The notes under the pieces are model-generated. The model searched no databases, had not been told where the DNA came from, and saw nothing but the letters and a program-made list of their open reading frames with translations. A DNA stretch of 64,000 bases from Smallanthus sonchifolius. Its lineage: Eukaryota > Streptophyta > Magnoliopsida > Asterales > Asteraceae. Below, in pieces: positions 55,445-64,000 of this stretch. The first letter of the stretch is position 1; each line of letters starts with the position of its first letter. The stretch spans positions 16,021,001 through 16,085,000 of the forward strand of contig CM042020.1 of NCBI GenBank assembly GCA_023525975.1, given 5' to 3'. Position numbers and translations under genes: made by a program.

Positions 55445-57967
55445 TGTGACACCCAGCATTTCAGGTCAATATCCATATTACATAAATGCACGTTCATACT
55501 TGTTATTTCCTGATATTTTATTTTGACTAAGTAAAGTCAAGGAATCTAGCAAAGGAGTTTATTCCATGTTTAGTAATTTTTAAAGAATTACTAGAAAAAG
55601 TAAGCAGTATAACCCGACAAAATACGAATGTTAATGGTTAAAATAAATAACCAGAAAAATATATATATATATATATATATATTACACAAAATTTACGTTG
55701 AACTATAATTTATTTCAAAGACTAAATCATATAATATACATAAAAGTAAAATAATGGACTTTTCGAAGACGTTACTATGTAGCGCCACTTTTAGGTACTC
55801 ACACCTACAAATAATCACCTCAACGAATTATACAAACCAAGATTTCAATATTTTCTTCAACGAGCCATAAACTGGTTAAAAATTATAATACCGTGAGAAA
55901 TCTAAACCGAATTAATTTACCTTTTAAAAACTCTAAATAATATTAAGTTACACTTAAATCAAATAAATTGATTCAATTAACTCTAAACCCAATCATCATA
56001 TCGGCAGAGACAAGTGGGTTTTCCCCCTCAATTTCCTTGACTTTCTCGACCAAACTTCAGAGAATGACCATACCTCATGCCTTCGAAATTCAAGTAAAAC
56101 AATACCACCTCAATCATTTTTCTCACAATTCCTTTTTATCTCTCATTTTCATACGGCAATTTTCCCAATTCTCTTAAATTCGAAGTCGAGTTTATAGGCA
56201 AAATCCACCATAATTCGGTGTTTTAAGAAGAATCTCACGTATTCCTGAAGAGAGTTTAGCAAAAGATTCAAGACCGTTTCTCTGTTCTCTCAAAATCACC
56301 ATCTCTGCTTAGAGGTAAAAACTCAATAATTTCCATATTATTTTCTTTAAAACCGTAGCTAAACAAACAAATCGTTCGAACGCAAGTAAGATAACAAGAA
56401 AAGTGTGTCAAATTCAAGATTAAAACATAAAAATATGCAAAACTGATTCTGTCAATCAAAATTTCAGTAATCGAAACTAGGAGTTTCGATACCTGTTGTT
56501 CAATCGAAACTAGGAGTTTCGATACCTATTACTCAATCAAAACTAGGAGTTTCGATACCTATTGCCCAATCGAAACTAGGTAGTTTCGATACTATTTTTG
56601 CCGATCGAAACTAGGTAGTTTCGATACCCAATTTACTCAATCGAAACTAAGTAGTTTCGACATCTGTTCTGTTCAATCGAAACTAAGAAAGTTTCGATAC
56701 CTGTTCATCAGCCCCATGGGGCAGTAACTTAGAACTATTTTATAACGAAACGAGTGTTGAAAAACTAAAAAGATATTTAAACAAAAGCAATCAGATCTGC
56801 TAAGTCGGGTGAACAACTTGCGTTTAAGACGGGTAGTCTTAACGTGTATGTTATCCTTGTGTAATTAGGATACGGATAGGCGAGTCTGCTATTATCCAAA
56901 TATTTGCTAGCATTCATACTGTCGAGGTGAGTTTCACTAATCCCCTTTTTCTAAAGTTTTGAAATGATTTGGGGTGGAGACATACTTGTAAAAGACTTTT
57001 GTATATAAATGAATTGAAATAATGATCTGACCGTATGTGTGTATTGAGGGAAAAGTAAAGCGCTTAAAGTCCTCTGAATAAATTAGTAACCATTAGCTAT
57101 GGATTTAGCCCGGGATTATATGAATAGTACTATTGGGGTGACGCCTCCGGTCATGGTTAGTCGCGCTAACCAGGGGTCCAAATGGCCGAATGACCGCATA
57201 TCGTCTTACTCGCAGAAAGGCGTGGGGAGGCACAGAATGTTGGGGTTTGGTTACGGTCTCGTACAATACATACTATTTTGTATTCCTTGCAAGCTTAGAA
57301 TTGGGGTCAATAGATCGGATTAGTATTCATATTCATTGGTAATATATGCAAAAGGGTGCTGATCAGGTTAAAATGATCAGGTTTTAAACAAAAGGGTGCT
57401 GATCAGGTTAAAATGATCAGGTTTTAAACAAAAGGGTGCTGATCAGGTTAAAATGATCAGGTTTTAAACAAAAGGGTACTGATCAGGTTAAAATGATCAG
57501 GTTTTAAATAAAAGAGTTCTGATCAGGCTAAAGTGATCAGGTTTTAAACAAAGGAGTTCTGATCAGATTAAAGTGATCAGGTTTAACAAAGAGTTTTGAT
57601 CAGAAAATGATCAGATTTAAACATTGAGTTTATGATAACTCTTTATAATAACTTGTGAACTCACCAACCTCGTGTTGACATTTTTAAGTATGTTTTCCGG
57701 AAATTGAACGTGGTCATCAGGTTAACAATGTAGGATACATGCATGCACGTGGATACGGCTTTTGAGGAGGATTTCTCTTGTATAACTCATGGTCTTGAGA
57801 CATATTTGCGAAATCTTAAACTTTTGTAAACTCAAGTTAATATTTTGCGATGTAAATATTTTAAACTAGATTATGTATCCAATTACGTGTATGTGTTTGC
57901 GGTAATCATATGCTTTGGAAACCAGTGAATGCTACGCCTCGCGTTTTCGCCTAGGCGGGGTGTGACA
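55445..57967 (+). mobile_element. 3' LTR of element E (2523 bp)
   Basis: It starts TGTGACACCCAGC and ends GGGGTGTGACA. It is nearly identical to the 5' LTR. The hairpin array lies at about 56,469-56,701. The 40-bp repeat has about six units at about 57,348-57,595. Confidence 0.95.
56469..56701 (+). repeat. Hairpin array in E 3' LTR
   Basis: The counterpart of 48,101-48,338, with seven units. One stem base differs in the third unit (ATCAAAACT), while the 5' copy of the same unit has lost a different base pair (TTTCGAAAC). Confidence 0.92.
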
Positions 57968-58322
57968 TACAGTCACCGGTTGGAGAGTTTGCATCGATTA
58001 CCGCAAACTCAATGATGCTACTTGGAAAGATCATTTTCCCCTCCCGTTCATTGATCAGATGTTGGAGAGATTAGCGGGAAAGATGTTCTATTGTTTCCTG
58101 GATGGCTTCTCAGGCTACTTCCAGATCCCGATTGCTCCTGAGGATCAGGAGAAGACGACATTCACATGTCCCTATGGCACATTTGCTTATCGGCGGATGC
58201 CCTTTGGATTGTGCAATGCTCCGGCCACTTTCCAGCGTTGCATGGTCGCCATTTTCCATGATATGATTGTGGACTCCATGGAGGTTTTCATGGATGACTT
58301 TTCTGTGTTTGGGAGTTCCAGA
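57968..58322 (+). pseudogene. Athila reverse transcriptase fragment (rest of F)
   Basis: The RT of element F resumes after the duplicated TACAG, with Athila-type motifs (WRVCIDYRKLNDATWKDHF, MPFGLCNAPATFQRCM, VFMDDFSVFG). It stays in the frame left at 47,078. It breaks off at 58,322 in favour of copia sequence, so RNase H, integrase and the 3' LTR are missing. The MDD active site is intact. Confidence 0.92.
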
Positions 58323-59757
58323 TCAACCTTCTTCATCCATACAGTCCACGCCAGTGATTGTTGGTCCCTCGGTACAACATGTGAACGTTACTAACCCGTC
58401 TAAGTCTTGTGCAGAAACTGGATTAGTAGAGGGCATAGTGGAGGATTGTGAAAGTGATGATGAGCAAGAGGGACATGTCTTTAATTCCAAGTCTTTGTCT
58501 TTTAAAAATATTGTGTCTGGTTTTTCAAATTCTGCTACGTTTGTTAGTTCTGGTTTGAATGTTGGTTTGCACAGTGGTACTTCTAAAAAGGGTAATAAAT
58601 TAAAAACAAATTTGAAATCCACTTTTGTGAAAGGTGAAACTTTAAAGAAAGAAGAAAAGCAGATCTTGAACGGTAAGAATTTTCAGTTTGTTCAAAACAA
58701 AAACCGTTCTTCTAATCGTGAAAGTAGCAAACCATCGACAAGTCAGTCAAACTCGAAGAAATTGCCTCAACATTTTACCAAAAGCGAGTTTTATGAAAAA
58801 TTTGATAATTATCATCATGCTTTTGAACAAAATGTTAGAAATGGTGATAGAAATTGCTTCAAATCAAATCACAGAAATTATGATATAAATGATAATCAAA
58901 TGTTTGATAGAAGGTTTTTTAGGAACTGTGAAAATGAAGGTTACTTCACAAGTTCTCCTCAATGGTCATCATCATGGGACACCAGATAGTATGCCCCGTA
59001 TCCGAGAAGGCAAACATGCTATGTCTGTGGGAATCCCGGACACTTAGCTCGAAACTGCGTTCACTATCGTAAATAATATGGTAGTTATCCGAATGTTTCT
59101 CGATGGGATAATGTGCATCAAAGGCCAAACATGTTTAAAAGACCTACGGCCCAAAATCACATAATGCCCAATGAAAAACAATCGGATAAAAGAACTAGTG
59201 TTGTGCGTAAATCTCAACATCATGTTAAAGAAAATAATATTTTCCAACATAAACAAAAGAAAGTTGAGAAGCAGATAAAATCTAGAAAGGGAAAAGAAAA
59301 AAATCATCACTCCAACAGCAAGCTCAAACTTTCAAAAACCAAAGCCTGTTTGGAAACGAAAACCAAATGCACAAATAGCACCAGTTGAGTTTAATGACAA
59401 AAGAGATATGAAATTGCAAGAAGTTTCATACTTGGATGAGTTAGGGCAACCCAAGACAACCATGGCTTGGGTTCCAGTTACTAATTAAAATGTCCTATCG
59501 TGCAGGGTCAGCCAAGGAGGCCTATCAACAACCTCTCGTATGTTGATAGTGGTTGTGCCCGACACATGACAGGAGACATCTCTCAGCTTCACGACATTAA
59601 GATGTTCGATGGAGGGTATGATTCCTTTGCAGGTGATAAAGGTGGGCAAATCACAATGAAAAGTACTGTCACTAATGGTACTCTCTGTTTCGAAGATGTG
59701 AATTATGTGTCTGAATTGAATCACAACTTGTTAAGTGTACTTATTTTAATGATAAAG
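58323..59757 (+). pseudogene. Copia (SIRE-like) gag and protease fragment
   Basis: A Lys/Asn/Ser-rich gag C-terminal region leads to a CCHC zinc knuckle (CYVCGNPGHLARNC, about 59,010). A frameshifted linker follows (QKPVWKRKPN, then MAWVPVTN at about 59,463). A copia protease comes next (YVDSGCARHMTG at about 59,538; FEDVNYVSELNHNLLSV at about 59,690). At least three frame breaks occur. It is cut at the left by Athila sequence and at 59,757 by the LTR of element G. The motif set resembles SIRE/Maximus copia elements. Confidence 0.87.
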
Positions 59758-59874
59758 TGTAACATCCCAAAAATATTAATTTAGTAAACAATAACGCGAT
59801 AGGGGCTTAATCGTCATAAAACAAAAGAAAAACGGATGGGCTTGGGCTCGGCTCCAACGGGCCGATGAAAGCCC

Positions 59875-59886
59875 ATGTATATAAGC
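59875..59886 (+). promoter_or_regulatory. Candidate TATA box of G LTR
   Basis: ATGTATATAAGC lies 118 bp into the LTR and is followed by a pyrimidine-rich leader-like stretch (TTCATCTTCATTTCATC). Confidence 0.55.
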
Positions 59887-60258
59887 GGCAAGGCAGCCCA
59901 CTTAACCATTTCATCTTCATTTCATCATTCTAGAGAGAGAAAGGAGAGCTCGGGTCTAGAGAGAGAAAGTCAACGGATCGACACGAGATTGAAGGAGCAC
60001 GTTACCGCTGAGCTCGTGAGAAAACCTCTGAATCAGAAGTCCAATCCAGGTAACGATTCAACCATAATCTGAGTTTTTGTTTGTCTTGGGGTTTCTCGGG
60101 TTTTAGCTAAATAGGAGACGTTTTTATGGATGAAACTTGAAAATAAGCTTAGAACTAGCATCTAGAGTGAAAACCGCACCTTTTGATCAAAGAAAATTGT
60201 AAGATTAACATGATCGGATTAACATGCTAGAATTGCGGACTTGTCCAGGAAACAGGTG

Positions 60259-60410
60259 CTGCGTACATATCAATTACGCAGTAGGGAGTCCTGCATACTT
60301 ATCAATTACGCAGTAGGGACGTCCTGCGTACTTACCAAGTACGCAGGAGAAAGATCATGCGTACTTACCAAGTACGCAGGAGAAAGATCATGCGTACTTA
60401 CCAAATGAAT
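60259..60410 (+). repeat. Hairpin array in G LTR (TGCGTACTT/AAGTACGCA)
   Basis: Five units about 33 bp apart. The two best read TGCGTACTTACCAAGTACGC, a 9-bp stem with a two-base loop. The first two have weaker right arms (AATTACGCA) and the fifth has lost its right arm. Linkers include GGAGAAAGATCA. Confidence 0.9.
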
Positions 60411-61090
60411 TATGAATGCTAATGTGATCATACGTGATATACTAATATATATTTCATATATATGTACGAAAATGAATTATGCACAAAGAATGAATCGTAT
60501 GATTATATAGAATGAATGAAAGAATAACACAATGTGTAAGAATGAAATCTTGCTTTATATCCATGTATATATTGCTTGCCAAGTATAAGAAAATGTTACG
60601 GACGCTTCGATGATAACGGCTACTTCGGTAGACGGACGACTACGTGACTATTTTGTAACCGGGACAAATACGTTCCTTCATCAGCTAGGACGTACGAAAG
60701 CCATTAATGGACGGTCGAAGTAAATGGCATATTATGAATAGTAGAACGGTTGCATAAATAATAGTCGCATGGGAAACGGATACTTTCGGGTAGACGGGCG
60801 AATTACGGCCTACGACGGTAGGACGGTTGTAAGTCATGACGGACGGACACGAGGTGCCGGACAGTTGTAAGAATAAAATTACGGATGGACACCAGTTGCC
60901 AGACGGTTGTAAGAATGGCGGGCCATGACGATGGACCGTGGCGCTTGTCTTTGTGACATTCGCAAACAAATGACGGGTTGATCACCCTTAAGTGTATGAC
61001 CCATGAAAGTTAAGAAAAGAAAAGGTGAATGCATATATATATATGTAATCACAAAAGAAAGATGAAAGAAAAGCAAAAGTTTATGAATAC

Positions 61091-61092
<2 letters not shown>

Positions 61093-61140
<48 letters not shown>
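61093..61140. repeat. (AT)n microsatellite with flanking direct repeats
   Basis: An AT run of about 48 bp within three near-identical copies of a segment beginning GTAATCACAAAAGAAAGATG (about 61,046, 61,143 and 61,203). Confidence 0.85.
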
Positions 61141-61144
<4 letters not shown>

Positions 61145-61588
61145 AATCACAAAAGAAAGATGAAAGAAAAGCAAAAGTTTATGAATACGTATTTATATAT
61201 ATGTAATCACAAAAGAAAGATGAAAGTAAAACAAAAGTTATGAATGTATATAATTATGTATACTTATAAAGAAAAGAATGATCATACTTAATAGTTTTTA
61301 AACTAGAACTCACCAGCGTTAGCTGACTTTTAGTATACATTACAGGTACAGAAAGGAAGGGTCGTGCGAAGGCGTGAAGGTTACCCGGCACGAGACTGAC
61401 ATCCCACTTTTATTTATGTTAAGACAATGTTATGTTTCAATTTTTAAGACTTCCGCTGTTATGACATGTAATTTGAATGATGTTTGCTTCCGCTACTTCT
61501 GAATGTTTTAAATTTAAGTTCAGTAATTACGACTATGTTTATGAGTAAATCCAACAAGTGAGGTCACCCGGGAATGGGCCCTTACAAG

Positions 61589-61601
61589 TTGGTATCAGAG
61601 C
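61589..61601 (+). promoter_or_regulatory. Primer-binding site of element G
   Basis: TTGGTATCAGAGC lies 2 bp after the LTR end, the initiator tRNA-Met primer site. The 339 bp from here to gag contain no long ORF, unlike elements B, D and E. Confidence 0.9.
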
Positions 61602-61940
61602 AATAGTTTGAGAGATTCAGACATCCCTAAATATCTGGACTCAAACTGATTATGGGACCAACGCACGGATGTCAATATGGGTAACCAACGCCAACGCTAG
61701 CACGGTAAGTAAGTACTAGAGTTAATACACTTGGATAAGAATAGATACCTTAACTTAGAACAAATAGATGTCAATGTCACAACCGATTTGAAGAGTTTTG
61801 AACCCGAAAAGCAATGTAAATTAGTAATCACAAACCGGTCACTGTAATTAAAAATTTACCTTGCTCGTACTGTTCCAAACTATGATCTGAAGAAATGGCA
61901 TTGATGTATTCCCTTTATAACTATCAGGAAACTAGGAACT

Positions 61941-64000
61941 ATGGCTGGTGGAGGAAGAACAGGACGTCGAGGCGGTCGTACTTGCCGAGTCGGTAGACCT
62001 CCATTGAATCAAAGGCATGAGGAGGAAGAGAGTGTGCACGCAGAACACACTGAGAGTGTGCACGAAACAGAGGTTACCCCAACTGGAGACAACAATCCAG
62101 GACCTATACAGTTGGAACCCGAAGTCAGGGATGCTATTGCCTGTGAAGTTGTGCTCACCCTGAAGAAAGTATTGCCTGATCTACTATCCGAGGCACTAAA
62201 GAAAAGTAAAGAGGATGATGAAGGAGACCATGAAGAGAAAGTGTATGATAGTGATGGGGATGAAGTGAAAGTGGGATCAAGTAATTGTGGGTGCACTTAC
62301 AAAGGATTCAAAGACGGAGACCCACCCAAGTTCGATGGGAGCAAGGATTCAGTGGCAACGTTCGAATGGATTGAGAGGATGAACGCTGTAATTAACATCA
62401 GCGAGTGTCGACCGGACCAGGCGGTTAAATATGTTGCTCATTCTTTCACCAACGAAGCACTAGGTTGGTGGAGAAACATTCAGAGAACAAAGTCGCCAAA
62501 CGCTATCGCCAGAATGACATGGGAAGACCTGAAGAAGTTTATAATTCAAAAGTTCTGTCCCCAGAACGAAATTGATCGAGTGGAAAACGAATTCCTAAAC
62601 TTTAAGGCGGGCAACAAGACGCACCGCCAGTATACCTCTAGATTCAATGAGCTAGCTCAACTGGTACCCCACCTGGTGGAGACAGAAGAGCGAATGGTCA
62701 AGTATTATGTGAAGGGCCTACCTCAAAGGGTCCGTGTCCATGTGAAAGCCAACCTACCCTCGACCTTCGAGTCGGTAGTGAATCTGAGCAGAATCATCTA
62801 CGACGATTATGCCAATGAGGACCCACCAACAGAGACCCAAAAGAGAAAATGGGAGAACCCGTCTAGAGGCACCGGAAGAGGGAATGTAACAACCGAAATT
62901 AAGAAACCAAGGTCAGAAGGGTATGAAACTTGGAAGAAATGTGGGAGGCAACATCTTGGCGAGTGTCGAGTCGGCACCACCACATGTTATAGGTGTGGGA
63001 AGGCGGGACACTATTCTTGCGACTGTTTGAGAGACACTAAATGCCAAAGTTGTGGACAATTTGGACATCTGACTAAGAATTGCAGGAAAACCAGACAATC
63101 TGGTTCGGGAAAAGAAAAGGAACAAGAACAGCCAAAGGCTAGGACACGAGCCTACGCCCTGACTGAGGAGGAAGCAAGGGGAAACCCTGATGTTGTGTCG
63201 GGTACGTTCCTAGTTAATGATGAACATGCTGCTATTTTATTTGACTCTGGTGCTAGTAAAAGTTTTATATCCAATGCATTTAGCCGTAAACTAGGTTGCA
63301 CTATCAACACCATAGTAAAGGCCTTTAGCGTACAAACTGTCGTTGGTAAAAACTCGACAGTATTTCAAATAACAGAGGATTGCTTCATAGAAATAGAGGG
63401 TCATAAGTTCCCTTCTAGATTATTCCTTCTCACCTTAGGAGGATTCGATATAGTATTGGGTATGGATTGGCTAGCTGCCAACGAAGCTCAAATCATATGT
63501 AAACGTAATAGGATACACCTCAAAGCTCCTAGCGGCAGTCCAATTACGGTTTATGGGGATTGGAATTGCACGATGCCGAACATCATCTCGATGATCAAGG
63601 CCGAAAGTTACATAAGGCGCGGTTGCGAAGCTTATTTGGCATATGTTATTGATGATAGAATGAAAATGAATGAACTCAAGAATGTACCCGTGGTGTGCAA
63701 CTTTCCGGAAGTATTCCCTGAGGATCTACCTGGGTTACCACCCGATCGGGAAATAGAATTTCAGATTGACTTATTGCCAGGAGCTGAGCCCGTTGCCAAA
63801 GCCCCCTACCGATTGGCTCCGTCAGAAATGAAAGAATTGATGTCTCAACTAGAGGAACTAACAGAAAAGGGATTTATTAGACCGAGCATCTCACCGTGGG
63901 GCGCTCCGACACTATTTGTAAAGAAGAAGGACGGCAGCATGCGCATGTGCATTGACTACCGCGAGTTGAACAAGAGGACAGTAAAGAACAAATACCCACT
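61941..64000 (+). CDS. Gag-pol of gypsy element G, open to the window edge
   Basis: I read an uninterrupted frame from ATG at 61,941 to the last base, 686 codons with no stop. In order: a basic Gly/Arg-rich start (MAGGGRTGRRGG), an acidic linker, gag capsid (YVAHSFTNEALGWW, about residue 170), two CCHC knuckles at about 349 (CYRCGKAGHYSCDC) and 368 (CQSCGQFGHLTKNC), protease with FDSGASKSF near 434, and the RT start (SPWGAPTLFVKKKDG) near 650. All expected motifs are intact. The rest of RT, RNase H, integrase and the 3' LTR lie outside the window. It resembles tRNA-Met-primed chromoviruses like B and E. Confidence 0.95.
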   Translation, partial: MAGGGRTGRRGGRTCRVGRPPLNQRHEEEESVHAEHTESVHETEVTPTGDNNPGPIQLEPEVRDAIACEVVLTLKKVLPDLLSEALKKSKEDDEGDHEEKVYDSDGDEVKVGSSNCGCTYKGFKDGDPPKFDGSKDSVATFEWIERMNAVINISECRPDQAVKYVAHSFTNEALGWWRNIQRTKSPNAIARMTWEDLKKFIIQKFCPQNEIDRVENEFLNFKAGNKTHRQYTSRFNELAQLVPHLVETEERMVKYYVKGLPQRVRVHVKANLPSTFESVVNLSRIIYDDYANEDPPTETQKRKWENPSRGTGRGNVTTEIKKPRSEGYETWKKCGRQHLGECRVGTTTCYRCGKAGHYSCDCLRDTKCQSCGQFGHLTKNCRKTRQSGSGKEKEQEQPKARTRAYALTEEEARGNPDVVSGTFLVNDEHAAILFDSGASKSFISNAFSRKLGCTINTIVKAFSVQTVVGKNSTVFQITEDCFIEIEGHKFPSRLFLLTLGGFDIVLGMDWLAANEAQIICKRNRIHLKAPSGSPITVYGDWNCTMPNIISMIKAESYIRRGCEAYLAYVIDDRMKMNELKNVPVVCNFPEVFPEDLPGLPPDREIEFQIDLLPGAEPVAKAPYRLAPSEMKELMSQLEELTEKGFIRPSISPWGAPTLFVKKKDGSMRMCIDYRELNKRTVKNKYP

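Larger units (their letters stand above)
47079..57967 (+). mobile_element. Gypsy element E, complete with both LTRs and 5-bp TSD
   Basis: It is bounded by TACAG at 47,074-47,078 and 57,968-57,972. It has a 5' LTR, primer-binding site, leader ORF, gag-pol, polypurine tract and 3' LTR in order. It interrupts the RT start of Athila element F at a clean codon-level position. The LTRs differ by roughly 25-30 substitutions by eye over about 2.5 kb plus one repeat-number change, so it is young. Its coding frames are nevertheless disabled. Confidence 0.95.
59758..61586 (+). mobile_element. 5' LTR of gypsy element G (1829 bp)
   Basis: It starts TGTAACATCCC and ends GGGCCCTTACA, with a primer-binding site 2 bp later. 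A TATA-like ATGTATATAAGC lies at about 59,875 and a hairpin array at 60,259-60,410, downstream of the TATA box. An (AT)n tract lies at about 61,093-61,140 between near-identical copies of GTAATCACAAAAGAAAGATG. It is inserted in copia protease sequence. Confidence 0.85.

Overview
This looks like nuclear DNA of a eudicot plant. A small gene island with plant intron structure (about 14.4-26.2 kb) is flanked by nested LTR retrotransposons. The long-LTR chromoviruses (Tekay/Del-like Ty3-gypsy), Athila and SIRE-like copia debris would fit a repeat-rich family such as Asteraceae, but that placement is inference. I see no bacterial, phage or organelle genes.

Layout. 1-11.4 kb: the 3' end of a gypsy element (A) runs into a mosaic LTR that serves as the 5' LTR of element B. 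B has an uninterrupted 1493-residue gag-pol and a 2.77 kb 3' LTR. 11.4-13.8 kb: a reverse-strand gypsy scrap and a broken copia element carrying a hAT-type MITE. 14.4-26.2 kb: three host genes, namely a DYW-class PPR protein, a RING-H2 E3 ligase (reverse strand) and a 14-exon SppA-type serine protease. Two tRNA-derived SINEs and a hAT MITE lie between them. 26.2-35.1 kb: LTR debris, a gag-only reverse-strand gypsy element (C) and a pol fragment split by another hAT MITE. 35.1-41.9 kb: gypsy element D, with two extra ORFs before gag. 41.9-58.3 kb: an Athila element (F) split cleanly by gypsy element E (47,079-57,967), which has two LTRs and a 5-bp target duplication. 58.3-59.8 kb: a SIRE-like copia fragment. 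From 59.8 kb: gypsy element G, whose open gag-pol frame runs off the right edge.

Host genes. PPR-DYW proteins edit or process organellar RNA. The RING-H2 protein should be a ubiquitin ligase. SppA is a membrane-associated chloroplast protease in relatives, but this copy starts without an obvious transit peptide. They are neighbours on both strands, with no sign of shared regulation.

Most interesting signals. (1) At least six LTR groups carry arrays of a short, family-specific dyad-symmetric word. Four arrays share the core CGGWCCG with different complementary flanks, often alternating CGGACCG and CGGTCCG, and where the promoter is visible they sit just upstream of the TATA box. Athila has a GGCACGGTCGTGCC array in the same place. 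Elements E and G carry longer hairpin arrays further into the LTR. (2) Three gypsy elements (B, D, E) carry ORFs between the primer-binding site and gag, with acidic serine, nuclear-localisation-like, coiled-coil or membrane-like stretches. (3) B's 5' LTR is a recombinant of two LTR families. (4) All eight in-frame premature stops I could assign in D, E and F fit C:G to T:A transitions.
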